From assembly GCA_964483405.1 (NCBI GenBank), contig CAZABC010000042.1, positions 1 through 18,635 of the forward strand: a DNA stretch of 18,635 bases, read 5' to 3'. Both the position numbers and the translations under genes were made by a program. Position 1 is the first letter of the stretch; every line of letters begins with the position of its first letter. Under the pieces are notes generated by a model that saw only the letters and a list, made by a program, of their open reading frames with translations, was not told the origin of the DNA and searched no databases. This document shows positions 1-7,809 of the stretch, piece by piece. This DNA is from CAZABC01 sp964483405. Its GTDB lineage: Bacteria > Chloroflexota > Limnocylindria > Limnocylindrales > CSP1-4.

Positions 1-42
1 CGTAGTACGAACGGGTGAGCCCGGGTGTTGACACGCCGCTCC

Positions 43-48
43 TACACT
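43..48 (+). promoter_or_regulatory. -10 box TACACT, leaderless start of GT2 gene
   Basis: TACACT lies 8 nt upstream of the ATG at 57, so transcription would begin at or next to the start codon. This spacing recurs at six other genes in the window and excludes the earlier in-frame ATG at 15, because the -10 box falls inside that longer frame. A TTGACA at 28-33 is only 9 nt from the box, too close to act as its -35. Confidence 0.6.
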
Positions 49-56
49 GTGCCGCT

Positions 57-887
57 ATGGAACCACGCTCGCTGGGGGTGGTCCTCCCCGCGTTCGACGA
101 GGAGGCCAGGCTCGAGCCTGCGCTCGACGAGCTCTTCGGCTACCTCCGCCGTCGCGGCGGGGATGCCCGCGAGGGCGCGCTCGGCGCGGCCTTCCTGCCC
201 GAGCACATCCGGGTCCTCGTCGTCGACGACGGCTCGACGGACCGGACCGCCGACCTCGTCCGGGCCCGCCCCGAGTACGGCGCGCCGGACGCTCCGACGG
301 GCTCGCTCGGACTGCTGACCGTCCCCCACGGTGGCAAGGGCGCCGCGGTCCGGGCCGGCATGCTCGCCCTCGAGGCCGACATCCTCGTCTTCGCCGACGC
401 GGACATGGCGACCCCGCCCGACCAGCTGCCGCTCCTCGTCGCGGCGCTCCACGAGGTGGACGTCGCGCTCGGCAGCCGGATCCAGCCCGACGGCTCCGAC
501 ATGCGCCGGACCCAGCCGCCGTTCCGCCGCTTCCTGGGAAAGGCGTTCCACTGGCTCGCCTCGATCTGGGTCGTCGGCGACGTCGCCGACACGCAGTGCG
601 GCTTCAAGGGCTTCCGGCGCGACGTCGCCAAGGACCTCTTCGCCCGCCAGCGGGTGACGAGCATCGTCTTCGACGTCGAGCTCATCCACCTCGCCCGCCG
701 CCGCGGCTACCGGGTGGCGGTCGTCCCGATCGTCTGGACCGACCGCCACGGCTCGCGGATGCACCCGCGGCCGTCGCTGGCGACCCACGTCGCCTGGGAC
801 CTCTTCCGGATCCCGTTCCTCCATCGCCGGGTCCGCCGCACGGCTCCGGCCGCCGCGGCCGCGCCCGTCGTCGCGGACGGTGGCTGA
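57..887 (+). CDS. GT2 polyprenyl-phosphate glycosyltransferase (ALG5/DPM1-like)
   Basis: This 276-aa protein has a GT-A fold typical of enzymes that move a hexose from a nucleotide sugar to dolichyl or polyprenyl phosphate at the cytoplasmic membrane face. Visible motifs are the N-terminal LPAFDEE, VVDDGSTD (about 55-62), HGGKGAAV (91-98), the metal-binding DADM (114-117) and QCGFKGF (180-186). All are characteristic of ALG5-type enzymes. There is no obvious C-terminal transmembrane pair. The ATG at 57 is preferred to that at 15 because of the -10 box 8 nt upstream and because family homology begins at once. Its 3' end overlaps the next gene by 8 nt, so the two are probably translationally coupled, the GT2 making the lipid-linked donor used by the GT87 partner. 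The family call is firm; the sugar cannot be told from sequence. Confidence 0.9.
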   Translation: MEPRSLGVVLPAFDEEARLEPALDELFGYLRRRGGDAREGALGAAFLPEHIRVLVVDDGSTDRTADLVRARPEYGAPDAPTGSLGLLTVPHGGKGAAVRAGMLALEADILVFADADMATPPDQLPLLVAALHEVDVALGSRIQPDGSDMRRTQPPFRRFLGKAFHWLASIWVVGDVADTQCGFKGFRRDVAKDLFARQRVTSIVFDVELIHLARRRGYRVAVVPIVWTDRHGSRMHPRPSLATHVAWDLFRIPFLHRRVRRTAPAAAAAPVVADGG

Positions 888-2034
888 GCCGACCGCGCCG
901 GACGTCGCCGCGCCGCGCCCCGCGGCCACCCGCCTCGCGGCCGCCGGCCGCGCGCTCCCGGTCGTCGCCCTGGCCGTCCTCGCCCTCGGCCTCGGGCTGA
1001 CGCTCGCCGTCGCCGGGGACACCTGGGGCTACGACTTCGCCGCCTACCGTGATGCCGCCCTTCGGCTCGTCGATGGCGAGCCGCTCTACGACCCGGCGGT
1101 GGACGTCGCCGGCGGCTACGCGATCTACCTCTACCCGCCGCCGTTCGCGATCCTCGTGCTGCCGTTCGCCGTCCTGCCCGAGCCGCTCGGGCTGTGGGCC
1201 TGGACGGCGCTCCTCGTGGCGGCCTTCCTCGCCGGGACGGGGCTCCTGCCGGTCGGCGTCCGGACGCGCTGGCTGGTCGTCCTCCTCGGCGGGCTGATCT
1301 GGCCGCTCCTCTACTCGATCAAGCTCGGCCAGGTCGGGCCGCTGCTGTACCTCGGGTTCGCCGCCGGCTGGCGCTGGATGGACGTCCCCGTCCGGCTCGG
1401 GGCGGCGATGGCACTCGGCACGATCGTCAAGCTCCAGCCGGCGCTGCTGTTCGGGTGGGCGGTCGCGACCCGGCGCTGGCGGGCGGCGGCCATCGGGCTG
1501 GTCGTCCTGGGCGTGGCGGCGTTGGTCGCGACGCTCGTCGCGGGGCCGGGCACCTGGGCCGACTACGTCGCGCTCCTGACCCGGGTCAACGATCCGGTGA
1601 TGACGCCCCACAACTTCACCCCGGGCGCGATCGCCTTCCAGGCCGGCCTTCCCGCCGATGCCGCCACGGTGCTCCAGTGGGCGGCCGTCGGCGCGACCGC
1701 GGTCGTGACGCTGTGGGCCTGGTTCCGGGCCGACGCTCAGCGGAGCTACCTCGTGACCGTCGTCGCGAGCCAGCTCGTCTCGCCGCTGCTGTGGGACCAC
1801 TACGCGATGCTGCTGCTCCTGCCGGTCGCCTGGCTGCTCGAGCGACGCCGCTGGTGGGCGGCTCTCGTTCCGCTTGCGCTCGCCTGGCCGGCGGTCGCGA
1901 TCACGCCGCCGGTCGCGTACCCCCTGGCGTTCGCCGTCTGCCTGGTCGCGCCGCTGCTCGTCGCGCGCGGTTCGCCCGCCGCGCCCGGTCCGGCCGGCCA
2001 GCCGGGCTCGCCCGTGGAGCCGCGTTCCCCCTGA
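880..2034 (+). CDS. GT87 (DUF2029) integral-membrane glycosyltransferase
   Basis: This 384-aa polytopic protein has about ten hydrophobic segments and GT-C-type topology. GT87 signatures are visible: an acidic loop after the first segment with D52-F-A-A-Y56, YPPPF at 85-89, GQVGPLL (about 149-155), a lysine in TIVKLQP (181-187), and SPLLWDHY (301-308). The family is known for polyprenyl-phosphate-mannose-dependent transferases of actinobacterial cell-envelope glycans. The start is GTG at 880, inside the end of the GT2 gene (8-nt overlap), and no promoter is visible. The pairing suggests that the upstream GT2 makes its lipid donor. The C-terminal 20 residues are Pro/Gly/Ala-rich. Donor and acceptor are unknown. 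Confidence 0.85.
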   Translation: MAEPTAPDVAAPRPAATRLAAAGRALPVVALAVLALGLGLTLAVAGDTWGYDFAAYRDAALRLVDGEPLYDPAVDVAGGYAIYLYPPPFAILVLPFAVLPEPLGLWAWTALLVAAFLAGTGLLPVGVRTRWLVVLLGGLIWPLLYSIKLGQVGPLLYLGFAAGWRWMDVPVRLGAAMALGTIVKLQPALLFGWAVATRRWRAAAIGLVVLGVAALVATLVAGPGTWADYVALLTRVNDPVMTPHNFTPGAIAFQAGLPADAATVLQWAAVGATAVVTLWAWFRADAQRSYLVTVVASQLVSPLLWDHYAMLLLLPVAWLLERRRWWAALVPLALAWPAVAITPPVAYPLAFAVCLVAPLLVARGSPAAPGPAGQPGSPVEPRSP

Positions 2035-2035
2035 C

Positions 2036-2051
2036 GGTTGCCCCGGCAACC
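2036..2051. repeat. Short inverted repeat after the GT87 stop
   Basis: GGTTGCC and GGCAACC form a perfect 7-bp inverted repeat around CC, starting 1 nt after the GT87 stop and about 20 nt before the next gene's -10 box. It could be a compact terminator hairpin (5-bp stem, 6-nt loop) or an operator. There is no T tract, so a terminator role is uncertain. Confidence 0.4.
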
Positions 2052-2069
2052 ACTCGGCCGCTGCTGCGC

Positions 2070-2075
2070 TATCCT
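2070..2075 (+). promoter_or_regulatory. -10 box TATCCT, leaderless start of GNAT/FemAB-like gene
   Basis: TATCCT lies 8 nt upstream of the ATG at 2084. No convincing -35 is seen 16-18 nt upstream. It fixes the start at 2084 although the frame stays open far upstream, inside the GT87 gene. Confidence 0.6.
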
Positions 2076-2083
2076 CCGGCCCG

Positions 2084-3295
2084 ATGACCAGCCCCGTCCT
2101 TGACGTGGAGCCGGCCTGTCCCGGGCCAGACGAGCCCGCGACCAGCGTCCCGCCCGCCCCCACCGATCAACGCCTCGTCGCCGAGCGCGTGCCGTTCGAC
2201 GCGCTCGACCGCCCGACCTGGGATGCCCTGGCCGCCCGCAACCCGTGGGCGACGCCGTTCAGCGGCTGGGCCTTCCAGCGAGCCTGGTGGGACGCCTACC
2301 GGGCGAACGCCCACGACCAGACGCTCGTCGTCCGCGACCCGGCCGGGCCCGCCGATGCGCTCCCGGTCGCGATCGTGCCGCTCATGCACCGCCACGAGGT
2401 CGAGGCGACCGACGCCGCCACCCGGACGGCGATGCGGGCCAAGAGCGACGAGCCGCTGACGCCGGTCGCGCCGCACGCGAAGGCCGTATTCTTCGGGGCG
2501 ACGTACCACGCCGACTACGCGACGATCCTGGCCGACCCGGCCGACCTGCCCGCGGTCGCCGAGGCGGTCGTCGAGCACCTCGTCACGGCGGCGCCCGACG
2601 CCGAGCATCCCGAGCCGTGGGACGCGGTCGACCTGCGGCGGCTCCGCTGCGGCGATCCCGCGGCCGAGGCCCTCGCCACGGCCTTCGGCCGCCGCGAGAT
2701 CGCCGAGGGCTGGACGCTCAACGTCGAGCGCGAGGACGTCTGCCCGGTCGCGACGCTGCCCGAGGGCACCGACCTCGACGGCTACCTCGCCACGCTCGGC
2801 AAGAAGGAGCGCCACGAGATCCGTCGGAAGGTCCGCCGCGCCGAGGCCGCCGGCGAGGTCCGCCTCGACGACTCGCCCGACCCGCTCGCCGACCTCGAGG
2901 CGTTCGTCGACCTCCACCAGCGCCGCTGGGGCGCGGCCGGCCTCTTCCCGGACACCGAGGGCGGGGCCCAGAGCCGGGTCTTCTTCCGGCGCCTCTTCGA
3001 GCTCGCCGACCCGGGCGTCCTGCGGTTGTCGTTCCTGACGGTCGGCGGGCGGCGGATCGCGGCGGCGGTCTCGGTCGTGGACGGCGACGCGGTCCTCTAC
3101 TACAACGCCGGGGTCGATCCCGACGCCCGCGACCTCTCGCCCGGCGTCGTCATGGTCGCCCGGCTCGTCGAGCGGGCCCTCGCCGAGGGTCGCCGCCGGC
3201 TCGACTTCCTCCGCGGCGACGAGCCGTACAAGTACGAGTGGGGCGCGCTGGACGAACCCATCCAACGGCTGCTCGTCCGACGAACGGTGAGCTGA
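2084..3295 (+). CDS. GNAT-family acyltransferase, CelD/BcsL (FemAB-like)
   Basis: This 403-aa protein has the tandem-GNAT architecture of the CelD/BcsL and FemAB-like group (Acetyltransf_6). A divergent N-terminal half (about 30-215) is followed by a C-terminal GNAT half (about 220-400). Key features are the basic helix KKERHEIRRKVRRAE (240-254), LHQRRWG (277-283), the core strand VLYYNAGVD (337-345) and the hallmark LDFLRGDEPYKYEWG (373-387). Relatives are associated with exopolysaccharide clusters, where they are thought to acylate or aminoacylate a sugar or carrier. The first 28 residues are Pro-rich and probably disordered. The GT4 start lies 1 nt beyond the stop, so the two genes form an operon. 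The substrate is unknown. Confidence 0.85.
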   Translation: MTSPVLDVEPACPGPDEPATSVPPAPTDQRLVAERVPFDALDRPTWDALAARNPWATPFSGWAFQRAWWDAYRANAHDQTLVVRDPAGPADALPVAIVPLMHRHEVEATDAATRTAMRAKSDEPLTPVAPHAKAVFFGATYHADYATILADPADLPAVAEAVVEHLVTAAPDAEHPEPWDAVDLRRLRCGDPAAEALATAFGRREIAEGWTLNVEREDVCPVATLPEGTDLDGYLATLGKKERHEIRRKVRRAEAAGEVRLDDSPDPLADLEAFVDLHQRRWGAAGLFPDTEGGAQSRVFFRRLFELADPGVLRLSFLTVGGRRIAAAVSVVDGDAVLYYNAGVDPDARDLSPGVVMVARLVERALAEGRRRLDFLRGDEPYKYEWGALDEPIQRLLVRRTVS

Positions 3296-3296
3296 G

Positions 3297-4495
3297 ATGG
3301 GCGCGCCCGGAGCCGACGATCCCTGCCTCGCGCCGCCGATGCGGGCGCTGCTTCCGGGCGCCCAGCGCGTCCGGGTCGTCGAGGTCATGGCGACCGGGAC
3401 CAACGGCGGCGCCCAGGAGCACGTCTTCAACCTGATCAGCCGCCTCGACCGATCCCGCTACGACGTCAGCGTCGTCTCGCTCTCGCCGGGATCGGGCGCC
3501 CGCAAGCTCGAGCGGATCGGCATCCCGGTCACGGTCATCGACGAGCACGACGACGCCGTCGCGGTCGGCGCGCTCGCGGCGCACCTCGCCGCCGTCGCGC
3601 CCGACGTCGTCCACAACCACATGTTCCGGGCCGAGATCGTCGGGACGAAGGCCGTCCTCGCCCTCGCGGCCGCCGGCCGTGCCCGGCCGTGGGTCGTCTC
3701 GACGGTCCACTCGTCGCGGGTCCGCTCGGCCGAAGATCGCGAGGCGCTCCGGGTCCTGACCCCGGAGATGGACGCCCTCATCGCGGTCAGCCGGGCGATC
3801 GAGGACAAGATCCACGCCGAGTTCCGCGCCGGCCCGCCGGTCCACCTCATCTACAACGGGGTCGATCTCGAGCGCTACGACCATCAGGAGCCGTGTTGCA
3901 CGCTCCGCGAGGAGTACGGGATGCCACCCGAGGCGCTGGTCGCCGGTGTCATCGCCCGACTCGAGCCCGAGAAGGGCCACCCGACGCTCCTCGACGCCTG
4001 GCCGGCGGTGCTCCGCGGCTGCCCCGACGCGTGGCTGCTCGTCGTCGGCGAGGGGAGCCGCCATGAGGCGCTGGTCGAGCAGGCGCGCGAGCTCGGCATC
4101 GCCGACCGGGTCGTCTTCACCGGCCGCCGCGACGACGTCCCGGCGGTGACCGCGGCGCTCGACGTGGCCGTGCTGCCGTCGTACCGCGAGGCGCAGGGCC
4201 TCTCGATCCTCGAGGCGATGGCGCTGTCGCGGCCGGTCGTGGCCTCGAACGTCGGCGGCATCCCCGAGGTCATCGAGGACGGCGTGTCGGGGCTGCTCGT
4301 GCCGCCACACGACCCCGAGGCGCTCGCGGCGGCGATCTGCCGGCTCCTCTGCGACCACCCCTACGCCGACATGATCGCCCGGGCCGGCCACGACGTCGTC
4401 CACGAGCGGTTCTGCCTCGAGCTGATGGTCCGCGCGGTCGAGACCCTCTACGACGAGGGCGCCCGCACGGTCCGGCTCACCCGGCTGGCCGCGGG
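3297..4495 (+). CDS. GT4-family glycosyltransferase, 3' end lost in gap
   Basis: 399 residues of a retaining GT-B glycosyltransferase of family GT4 are present. The N-terminal domain has the glycine-rich acceptor loop GTNGGAQEHV (33-42) and HNHMFR (106-111). The C-terminal domain has VIARLEPEKGH (218-228), VVGEGS (249-254) and the nucleotide-sugar-binding EX7E motif from E298 to E306 in EAQGLSILE, then NVGGIPEVI. No membrane segment is seen, so it probably acts at the cytoplasmic face. The ATG at 3297 is 1 nt after the previous stop with a weak GGTGAG 5 nt upstream; an internal ATG at residue 15 is possible. The frame runs into the N gap with no stop, but GT4 proteins are usually 370-420 aa, so little is missing. 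Confidence 0.9.
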
Positions 4496-4595
4496 NNNNN
4501 NNNNNNNNNNNNNNNNNNNNNNNNNNNNNNNNNNNNNNNNNNNNNNNNNNNNNNNNNNNNNNNNNNNNNNNNNNNNNNNNNNNNNNNNNNNNNNN
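4496..4595. other. Assembly gap (100 N)
   Basis: Exactly 100 N, the usual placeholder for a scaffold gap of unknown size. It contains the 3' end of the GT4 gene entering from the left and most of a minus-strand gene entering from the right. Confidence 0.97.
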
Positions 4596-4777
4596 CCGAC
4601 GGCGAGGACGAGCGCCGTCATCGTCACGATCCCGGTGACGATCGCGAGCGGCAGGCGCTGGCGGAACGACACGTGGCGGCGCGCGACGAGCGGCTCGGCC
4701 CGCTCGAAGGTGAGCTCGGGGCCGACGTGGCGCGCGGGCGCGCCGAGCACGCTCGGACGGATCGGATGTGCGGTCAC
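4596..4777 (-). CDS. Partial membrane protein N-terminus (unknown)
   Basis: The first 60 residues of a minus-strand protein precede the gap. It starts at GTG 4777 with a soluble, basic, Arg/His-rich N-terminus of about 40 residues, followed by a hydrophobic segment beginning LPLAIVTGIVT that looks like a first transmembrane helix. A good Shine-Dalgarno, GGGAGGG at 4795-4789, lies 11 nt upstream of the GTG. The cytoplasmic N-tail plus first helix would suit an envelope-polysaccharide membrane enzyme or transporter, but too little is present to name a family. It converges on the GT4 gene within the gap. I do not recognise it. Confidence 0.5.
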
Positions 4778-4835
4778 CTGGGCATCGTCCCTCCCGCCCG
4801 GCCGCCGGTCCCCGACCCGGAGTGCCCAGCGCCGG

Positions 4836-4841
4836 GTAGTA
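4836..4841 (-). promoter_or_regulatory. Possible -10 box TACTAC
   Basis: On the minus strand TACTAC lies 58 nt upstream of the GTG at 4777, which would leave a leader of about 50 nt carrying the GGGAGGG ribosome site. The hexamer lacks the final T seen in the other boxes, so this is a weak call. The -35 position would fall inside the pentanucleotide repeat at 4854-4878. Confidence 0.3.
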
Positions 4842-4853
4842 CCTTCGGGGAGT

Positions 4854-4878
4854 GGTGCGGTCCGGTGCGGTGCGGTGC
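4854..4878. repeat. Pentanucleotide tandem repeat (GGTGC)x5
   Basis: Five head-to-tail copies of GGTGC, the second being GGTCC. It lies between the 3' end of the minus-strand GT87 gene and the putative promoter of the next minus-strand gene, about where a -35 element would sit. Confidence 0.7.
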
Positions 4879-4887
4879 GGACGCCGC

Positions 4888-5961
4888 CTACCCCGTCGCG
4901 GCCGGCACCGGTCCGCCGGCCGCCGGAGCTTCCCCCGACGCCGATGCGGCCTCCGGACCCGGCGCGCCTCTCGCCTCGGGCAGCGGCCAGATCCCCGGTG
5001 CCAGCGCCGCGAGCATGAGGCAGAGCCAGTCGAAGTTGACGACCGGCGAGCCCCAGACCATGAGGAACACCGCGATCGTGAATGTGAGCGCGGGGCGGTG
5101 CCGCTGCCAGACCATGACCGCCGACCCGATCGCGATCGCGACCCACGGCGCGAACCGGGCGACCTCGACCGGCATCCCGAGCGCGCGGGCGAGGCCGGCG
5201 AGGCTCCACGGCGTCGTCCCGACCGTCTGCGTGTCGCGGATGACGTCGAGGTAGGCGAGGTGGTTCTCCCAGCCCGCCCCGACGAGCGAGATGATCGCGA
5301 CGGCGATCGCGGCGACGCCGAACGCTCGCACCGCCCGCCAGCGGCGCTGGGTCACGAGCCAGACGAGGAGGATCGCCGGCGTCAGCTTCACCCCGGCGGC
5401 GATCGCGACGAGCAGGCCGGCCTCGGTGTCCCGCCCGGCCCGGGCGTAGAGCCAGGTCGCGACCGCCGCGAGCAGGATGTAGCCGTTCACGTTGCCCGTC
5501 GGGATCTGGAAGGTCAGCGGCAGGGCGAAGACGACGAGCGCCGCGCTCGCGAAGATCGGTCGAGCCCTGAGCATCCCGTAGATGACGAGGCCGATCGCGA
5601 CGATGGCCCCGGCCCACCAGATCGCGAGGGCGACGTCCCACGGCAGCAGCGCGAGCGGGCGCCAGATCACCGCGATGAACGGCGGCGACAGGAGCGGGAC
5701 CGTCCAGTACGGCGGGTTGCTGCCGAGGATCCAGTTGTCGTCGGGCGAGATCGCGTACAGCGGGTTGCCGATGTTGAGCCGGTCGGCGGCGGCGTAGTAG
5801 GTGATCGCGTCGGCCGGGCCGGCATTGAAGCCGAAGAGGTTCAGCCCGACGAGCGCGAGGAGGATCCCGAGCCCGGTCCCGACCGCGGCCGCCCGGACGA
5901 TCGGGCGATCGGCGAGGCGCCGGCCGGTCCCGGCGGCGGGCATGGCGCGCGTGGTCTCCAC
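4888..5961 (-). CDS. GT87 (DUF2029) integral-membrane glycosyltransferase
   Basis: This 357-aa polytopic protein has the GT87 layout. After a first membrane segment comes DAITYY (51-56) in the acidic extracytoplasmic loop, then SNPPYWTVPLLSPPF (81-95), the GNVNGYI motif (156-162), a lysine in GVKLTP (190-195), and SPVVNFDWL (305-313). The GTG at 5961 is chosen because TAGGCT with an upstream TG lies 8 nt before it; the ATG at residue 7 (5943) is the alternative. It is divergent from the 6073 gene across a 111-bp region that carries both promoters. The last 30 residues are low-complexity Ala/Gly/Pro. It has no adjacent GT2 of its own and may use a donor made by one of the two GT2 enzymes nearby. 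Substrate unknown. Confidence 0.85.
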   Translation of the reverse strand: METTRAMPAAGTGRRLADRPIVRAAAVGTGLGILLALVGLNLFGFNAGPADAITYYAAADRLNIGNPLYAISPDDNWILGSNPPYWTVPLLSPPFIAVIWRPLALLPWDVALAIWWAGAIVAIGLVIYGMLRARPIFASAALVVFALPLTFQIPTGNVNGYILLAAVATWLYARAGRDTEAGLLVAIAAGVKLTPAILLVWLVTQRRWRAVRAFGVAAIAVAIISLVGAGWENHLAYLDVIRDTQTVGTTPWSLAGLARALGMPVEVARFAPWVAIAIGSAVMVWQRHRPALTFTIAVFLMVWGSPVVNFDWLCLMLAALAPGIWPLPEARGAPGPEAASASGEAPAAGGPVPAATG

Positions 5962-5969
5962 GGCGCGGC

Positions 5970-5975
5970 AGCCTA
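5970..5975 (-). promoter_or_regulatory. Extended -10 box TAGGCT, leaderless start of GT87 gene
   Basis: On the minus strand TGC-TAGGCT lies 8 nt upstream of the GTG at 5961. The TG dinucleotide one base upstream makes it an extended -10. It supports GTG 5961 over the downstream ATG. Confidence 0.55.
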
Positions 5976-6060
5976 GCACGCGGCCGGGTGGCTGCCGTCG
6001 ACCCGGTCGGGCTCGCCGGCCCATGACCATCGGCGGGGGTGCGCCCACGCACCGCCCCGC

Positions 6061-6066
6061 TAGCAT
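6061..6066 (+). promoter_or_regulatory. -10 box TAGCAT, leaderless start of the 6073 gene
   Basis: TAGCAT lies 6 nt upstream of the ATG at 6073 in the divergent intergenic region. No Shine-Dalgarno is visible. Confidence 0.55.
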
Positions 6067-6072
6067 CGCGTC

Positions 6073-7611
6073 ATGACCCGGACCGGGCTCTGGTTGTCGC
6101 TGGCCGTCCTGCTCCCGGCGGTCGCGTCGCTCCTCGCGCCGATGTCGACCGTGGACCTGACCTACCAGCTGCGCGCCGGCGACCTGATGCTCGCCTCGCG
6201 CGAGGTGCTCCGGACCGACCCGTTCACCTTCAGCGTCGGCGGCGAGCCGTGGCTCGACCAGCAGTGGGGCGCCCAGGTGCTGCTCGCGGTCGTCTTCGAC
6301 CTCGCCGGCTGGCCGGGTCTCGCGCTGCTGCGCGCGCTGCTCGTCGCCGCGGTGGTCGGCGGCGTCATCGCGGCCGCCCGCCTCGGTGGGCTTGGGCCGC
6401 GCGGCGTCGACGGGCCGCATCGCGCCACCCTCCTCGACCCACGGGCCGCGGCCGCAGCCGGGCTCGCCACGTTCGCCATCGCCGCGCCGGCGATGGCGCT
6501 CCGGCCACAGCTCCTCGGGATGGCGCTCTTCGCGCTGGTCCTCGACCTGCTCGCCGCTCGCGAGCGGTGGTCGGCGGCCGTGTGGCTGGTGCCGCTCGCC
6601 TGTCTCGCCTGGGCCAACGTCCACGGCAGCTTCGCCCTCGGTCCGGCGACGGTCGGCGTCGTCCTGCTCGCCGATCTCCTGGCCGGCCGGCCCTGGCGGC
6701 GACTCGCGCTGGTCGGGCTCGCGGCGCTCGCGGCGACGGTCGTCTCGCCGTTCGGTGCCGGCACCTGGTCGTACGCGGTCGGCCTCCTCGGGGACGAACG
6801 GCTCCGGACCCTCGTCACCGAGTGGCAGCCGCCGACCCTCGCCTCGTACGCCGGCCTCGCCCTCGCGGCGTCCGCGGCGATCGCCATGCTGTTCATCGCC
6901 GTTGCGGTCCGGCGCATCCTCCGCGAGCGAGCCGCCGCCGACCGCCGTCTCGTCGCCGCCCTGCCGGTGCTCGCCTTCCTGGCGGGCCTCGCCTGGCTCG
7001 CGCTCGGCGCCGAGCGCGGCATCGCCTGGTGGGGGATCGGCGCCCCGGTCGCCGTCGCGGGCATCGTCGCGGCCGCGGGGCTCCTCGGCGGTCCGGCGCT
7101 GGCCGCGACGCGCGACTCCGGTGACAGCGCCGCCACCGACCCCGCCGAGCCACGCGGGCGGCGCGTCTTCAACCTCGCGGTCGTCGGCGTCCTCGTCGCG
7201 GCCGGCGTCGCGCTGCTCCTACCCTGGCGTGCCGACGACCCGAGCCTCGGACCGACGGGCCGCCTGACCGACGCGCCGGCCGACGTCACCCTCGCCCTCC
7301 GCGAGATCGCGACCCCGGCCGACCGCCTCTTCGCCCCGCAGCCCTGGGGCTCGTGGCTGACCTGGTCGGTCCCGGACGTCCCGATCTTCGTCGACAGTCG
7401 GATCGAGCTCTTCCCGGCCGACGTGTGGGCCGACCACCTCGCGGTGACCGCGGCCGAGCCGGGCTGGCAGGCGATCCTCGACCGCTGGGGCGTCACGATC
7501 GTCGTCGTCGCCCCCGACCAGCCCGAGCTGCTTGCGGCGATCGGGGCGGACCCGGGCTGGCAGGTCGCCGACGTCGGCGACGGCACGATCGCGACGCGGG
7601 CAGACCCGTGA
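6073..7611 (+). CDS. Uncharacterised GT-C-like polytopic membrane protein
   Basis: This 512-aa protein has about ten to eleven hydrophobic segments followed by a soluble C-terminal part of roughly 110 residues. After the first helix comes DLTYQLRAGD (28-37), TDPFTFS (48-54) and WLDQQWGAQ (60-68). This resembles the family of large bacterial membrane proteins with an acidic first loop and a Trp/Gln-rich 'WLDQQW' element, which have GT-C-like topology. The C-terminal part contains WGSWLTWSVPDVPIFVDSR, reminiscent of the GGYL/FIDGR region of such proteins. Neither catalytic activity nor substrate is established for the group. The start is fixed by a -10 box 6 nt upstream. Its stop overlaps the next GT87 start by 4 nt (GTGA), so both are co-transcribed. 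A glycan-transfer role is inferred from topology and neighbours only. Confidence 0.7.
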   Translation: MTRTGLWLSLAVLLPAVASLLAPMSTVDLTYQLRAGDLMLASREVLRTDPFTFSVGGEPWLDQQWGAQVLLAVVFDLAGWPGLALLRALLVAAVVGGVIAAARLGGLGPRGVDGPHRATLLDPRAAAAAGLATFAIAAPAMALRPQLLGMALFALVLDLLAARERWSAAVWLVPLACLAWANVHGSFALGPATVGVVLLADLLAGRPWRRLALVGLAALAATVVSPFGAGTWSYAVGLLGDERLRTLVTEWQPPTLASYAGLALAASAAIAMLFIAVAVRRILRERAAADRRLVAALPVLAFLAGLAWLALGAERGIAWWGIGAPVAVAGIVAAAGLLGGPALAATRDSGDSAATDPAEPRGRRVFNLAVVGVLVAAGVALLLPWRADDPSLGPTGRLTDAPADVTLALREIATPADRLFAPQPWGSWLTWSVPDVPIFVDSRIELFPADVWADHLAVTAAEPGWQAILDRWGVTIVVVAPDQPELLAAIGADPGWQVADVGDGTIATRADP

Positions 7612-7709
7612 CGAGGTCCCGGCCGTCGCCCGTCCGGGCGCTCGTCGACGCGGCCCGGACGACGTTCGTCCGGCGCGCCGTGGCCCTCGTCGCGCTCGCC
7701 AGCTTCGCC
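7608..7709 (+). CDS. GT87-type membrane protein, N-terminal fragment before gap
   Basis: GTG at 7608 overlaps the preceding stop by 4 nt (GTGA), the usual sign of translational coupling. It opens a frame of 34 codons running into the N gap: an Arg-rich cytoplasmic start and then a hydrophobic stretch (AVALVALASFA), the start of a first membrane helix. It is most simply the N-terminus of the GT87 protein whose C-terminal part resumes at 7810. The two parts are not in the same frame across the 100 N, as expected when the gap length is arbitrary. About 130 residues, including the acidic first loop, would be missing for a typical 380-aa GT87. Confidence 0.6.
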
Positions 7710-7809
7710 NNNNNNNNNNNNNNNNNNNNNNNNNNNNNNNNNNNNNNNNNNNNNNNNNNNNNNNNNNNNNNNNNNNNNNNNNNNNNNNNNNNNNNNNNNN
7801 NNNNNNNNN
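7710..7809. other. Assembly gap (100 N)
   Basis: Exactly 100 N, a nominal scaffold gap. Frame analysis of the flanking GT87 parts shows that the true missing length is not 100 bp. A usual GT87 length would need roughly 400 bp. Confidence 0.97.

Noticed and set aside
28..33. TTGACA as a -35 for the first gene
   Set aside because: It is only 9 nt from the -10 box TACACT, so it cannot be the -35 of that promoter.
682..2163. Long minus-strand open frame opposite the GT87 and GNAT genes
   Set aside because: Its translation is Arg/Gly/Glu/Asp-rich low complexity with no domain. The plus strand carries clear GT87 motifs. Long shadow frames are expected at this GC content.
2069..3430. Minus-strand open frame of about 450 codons opposite the GNAT gene
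   Set aside because: It is an antisense shadow. The plus strand has the FLRGDEPYKYEWG signature.
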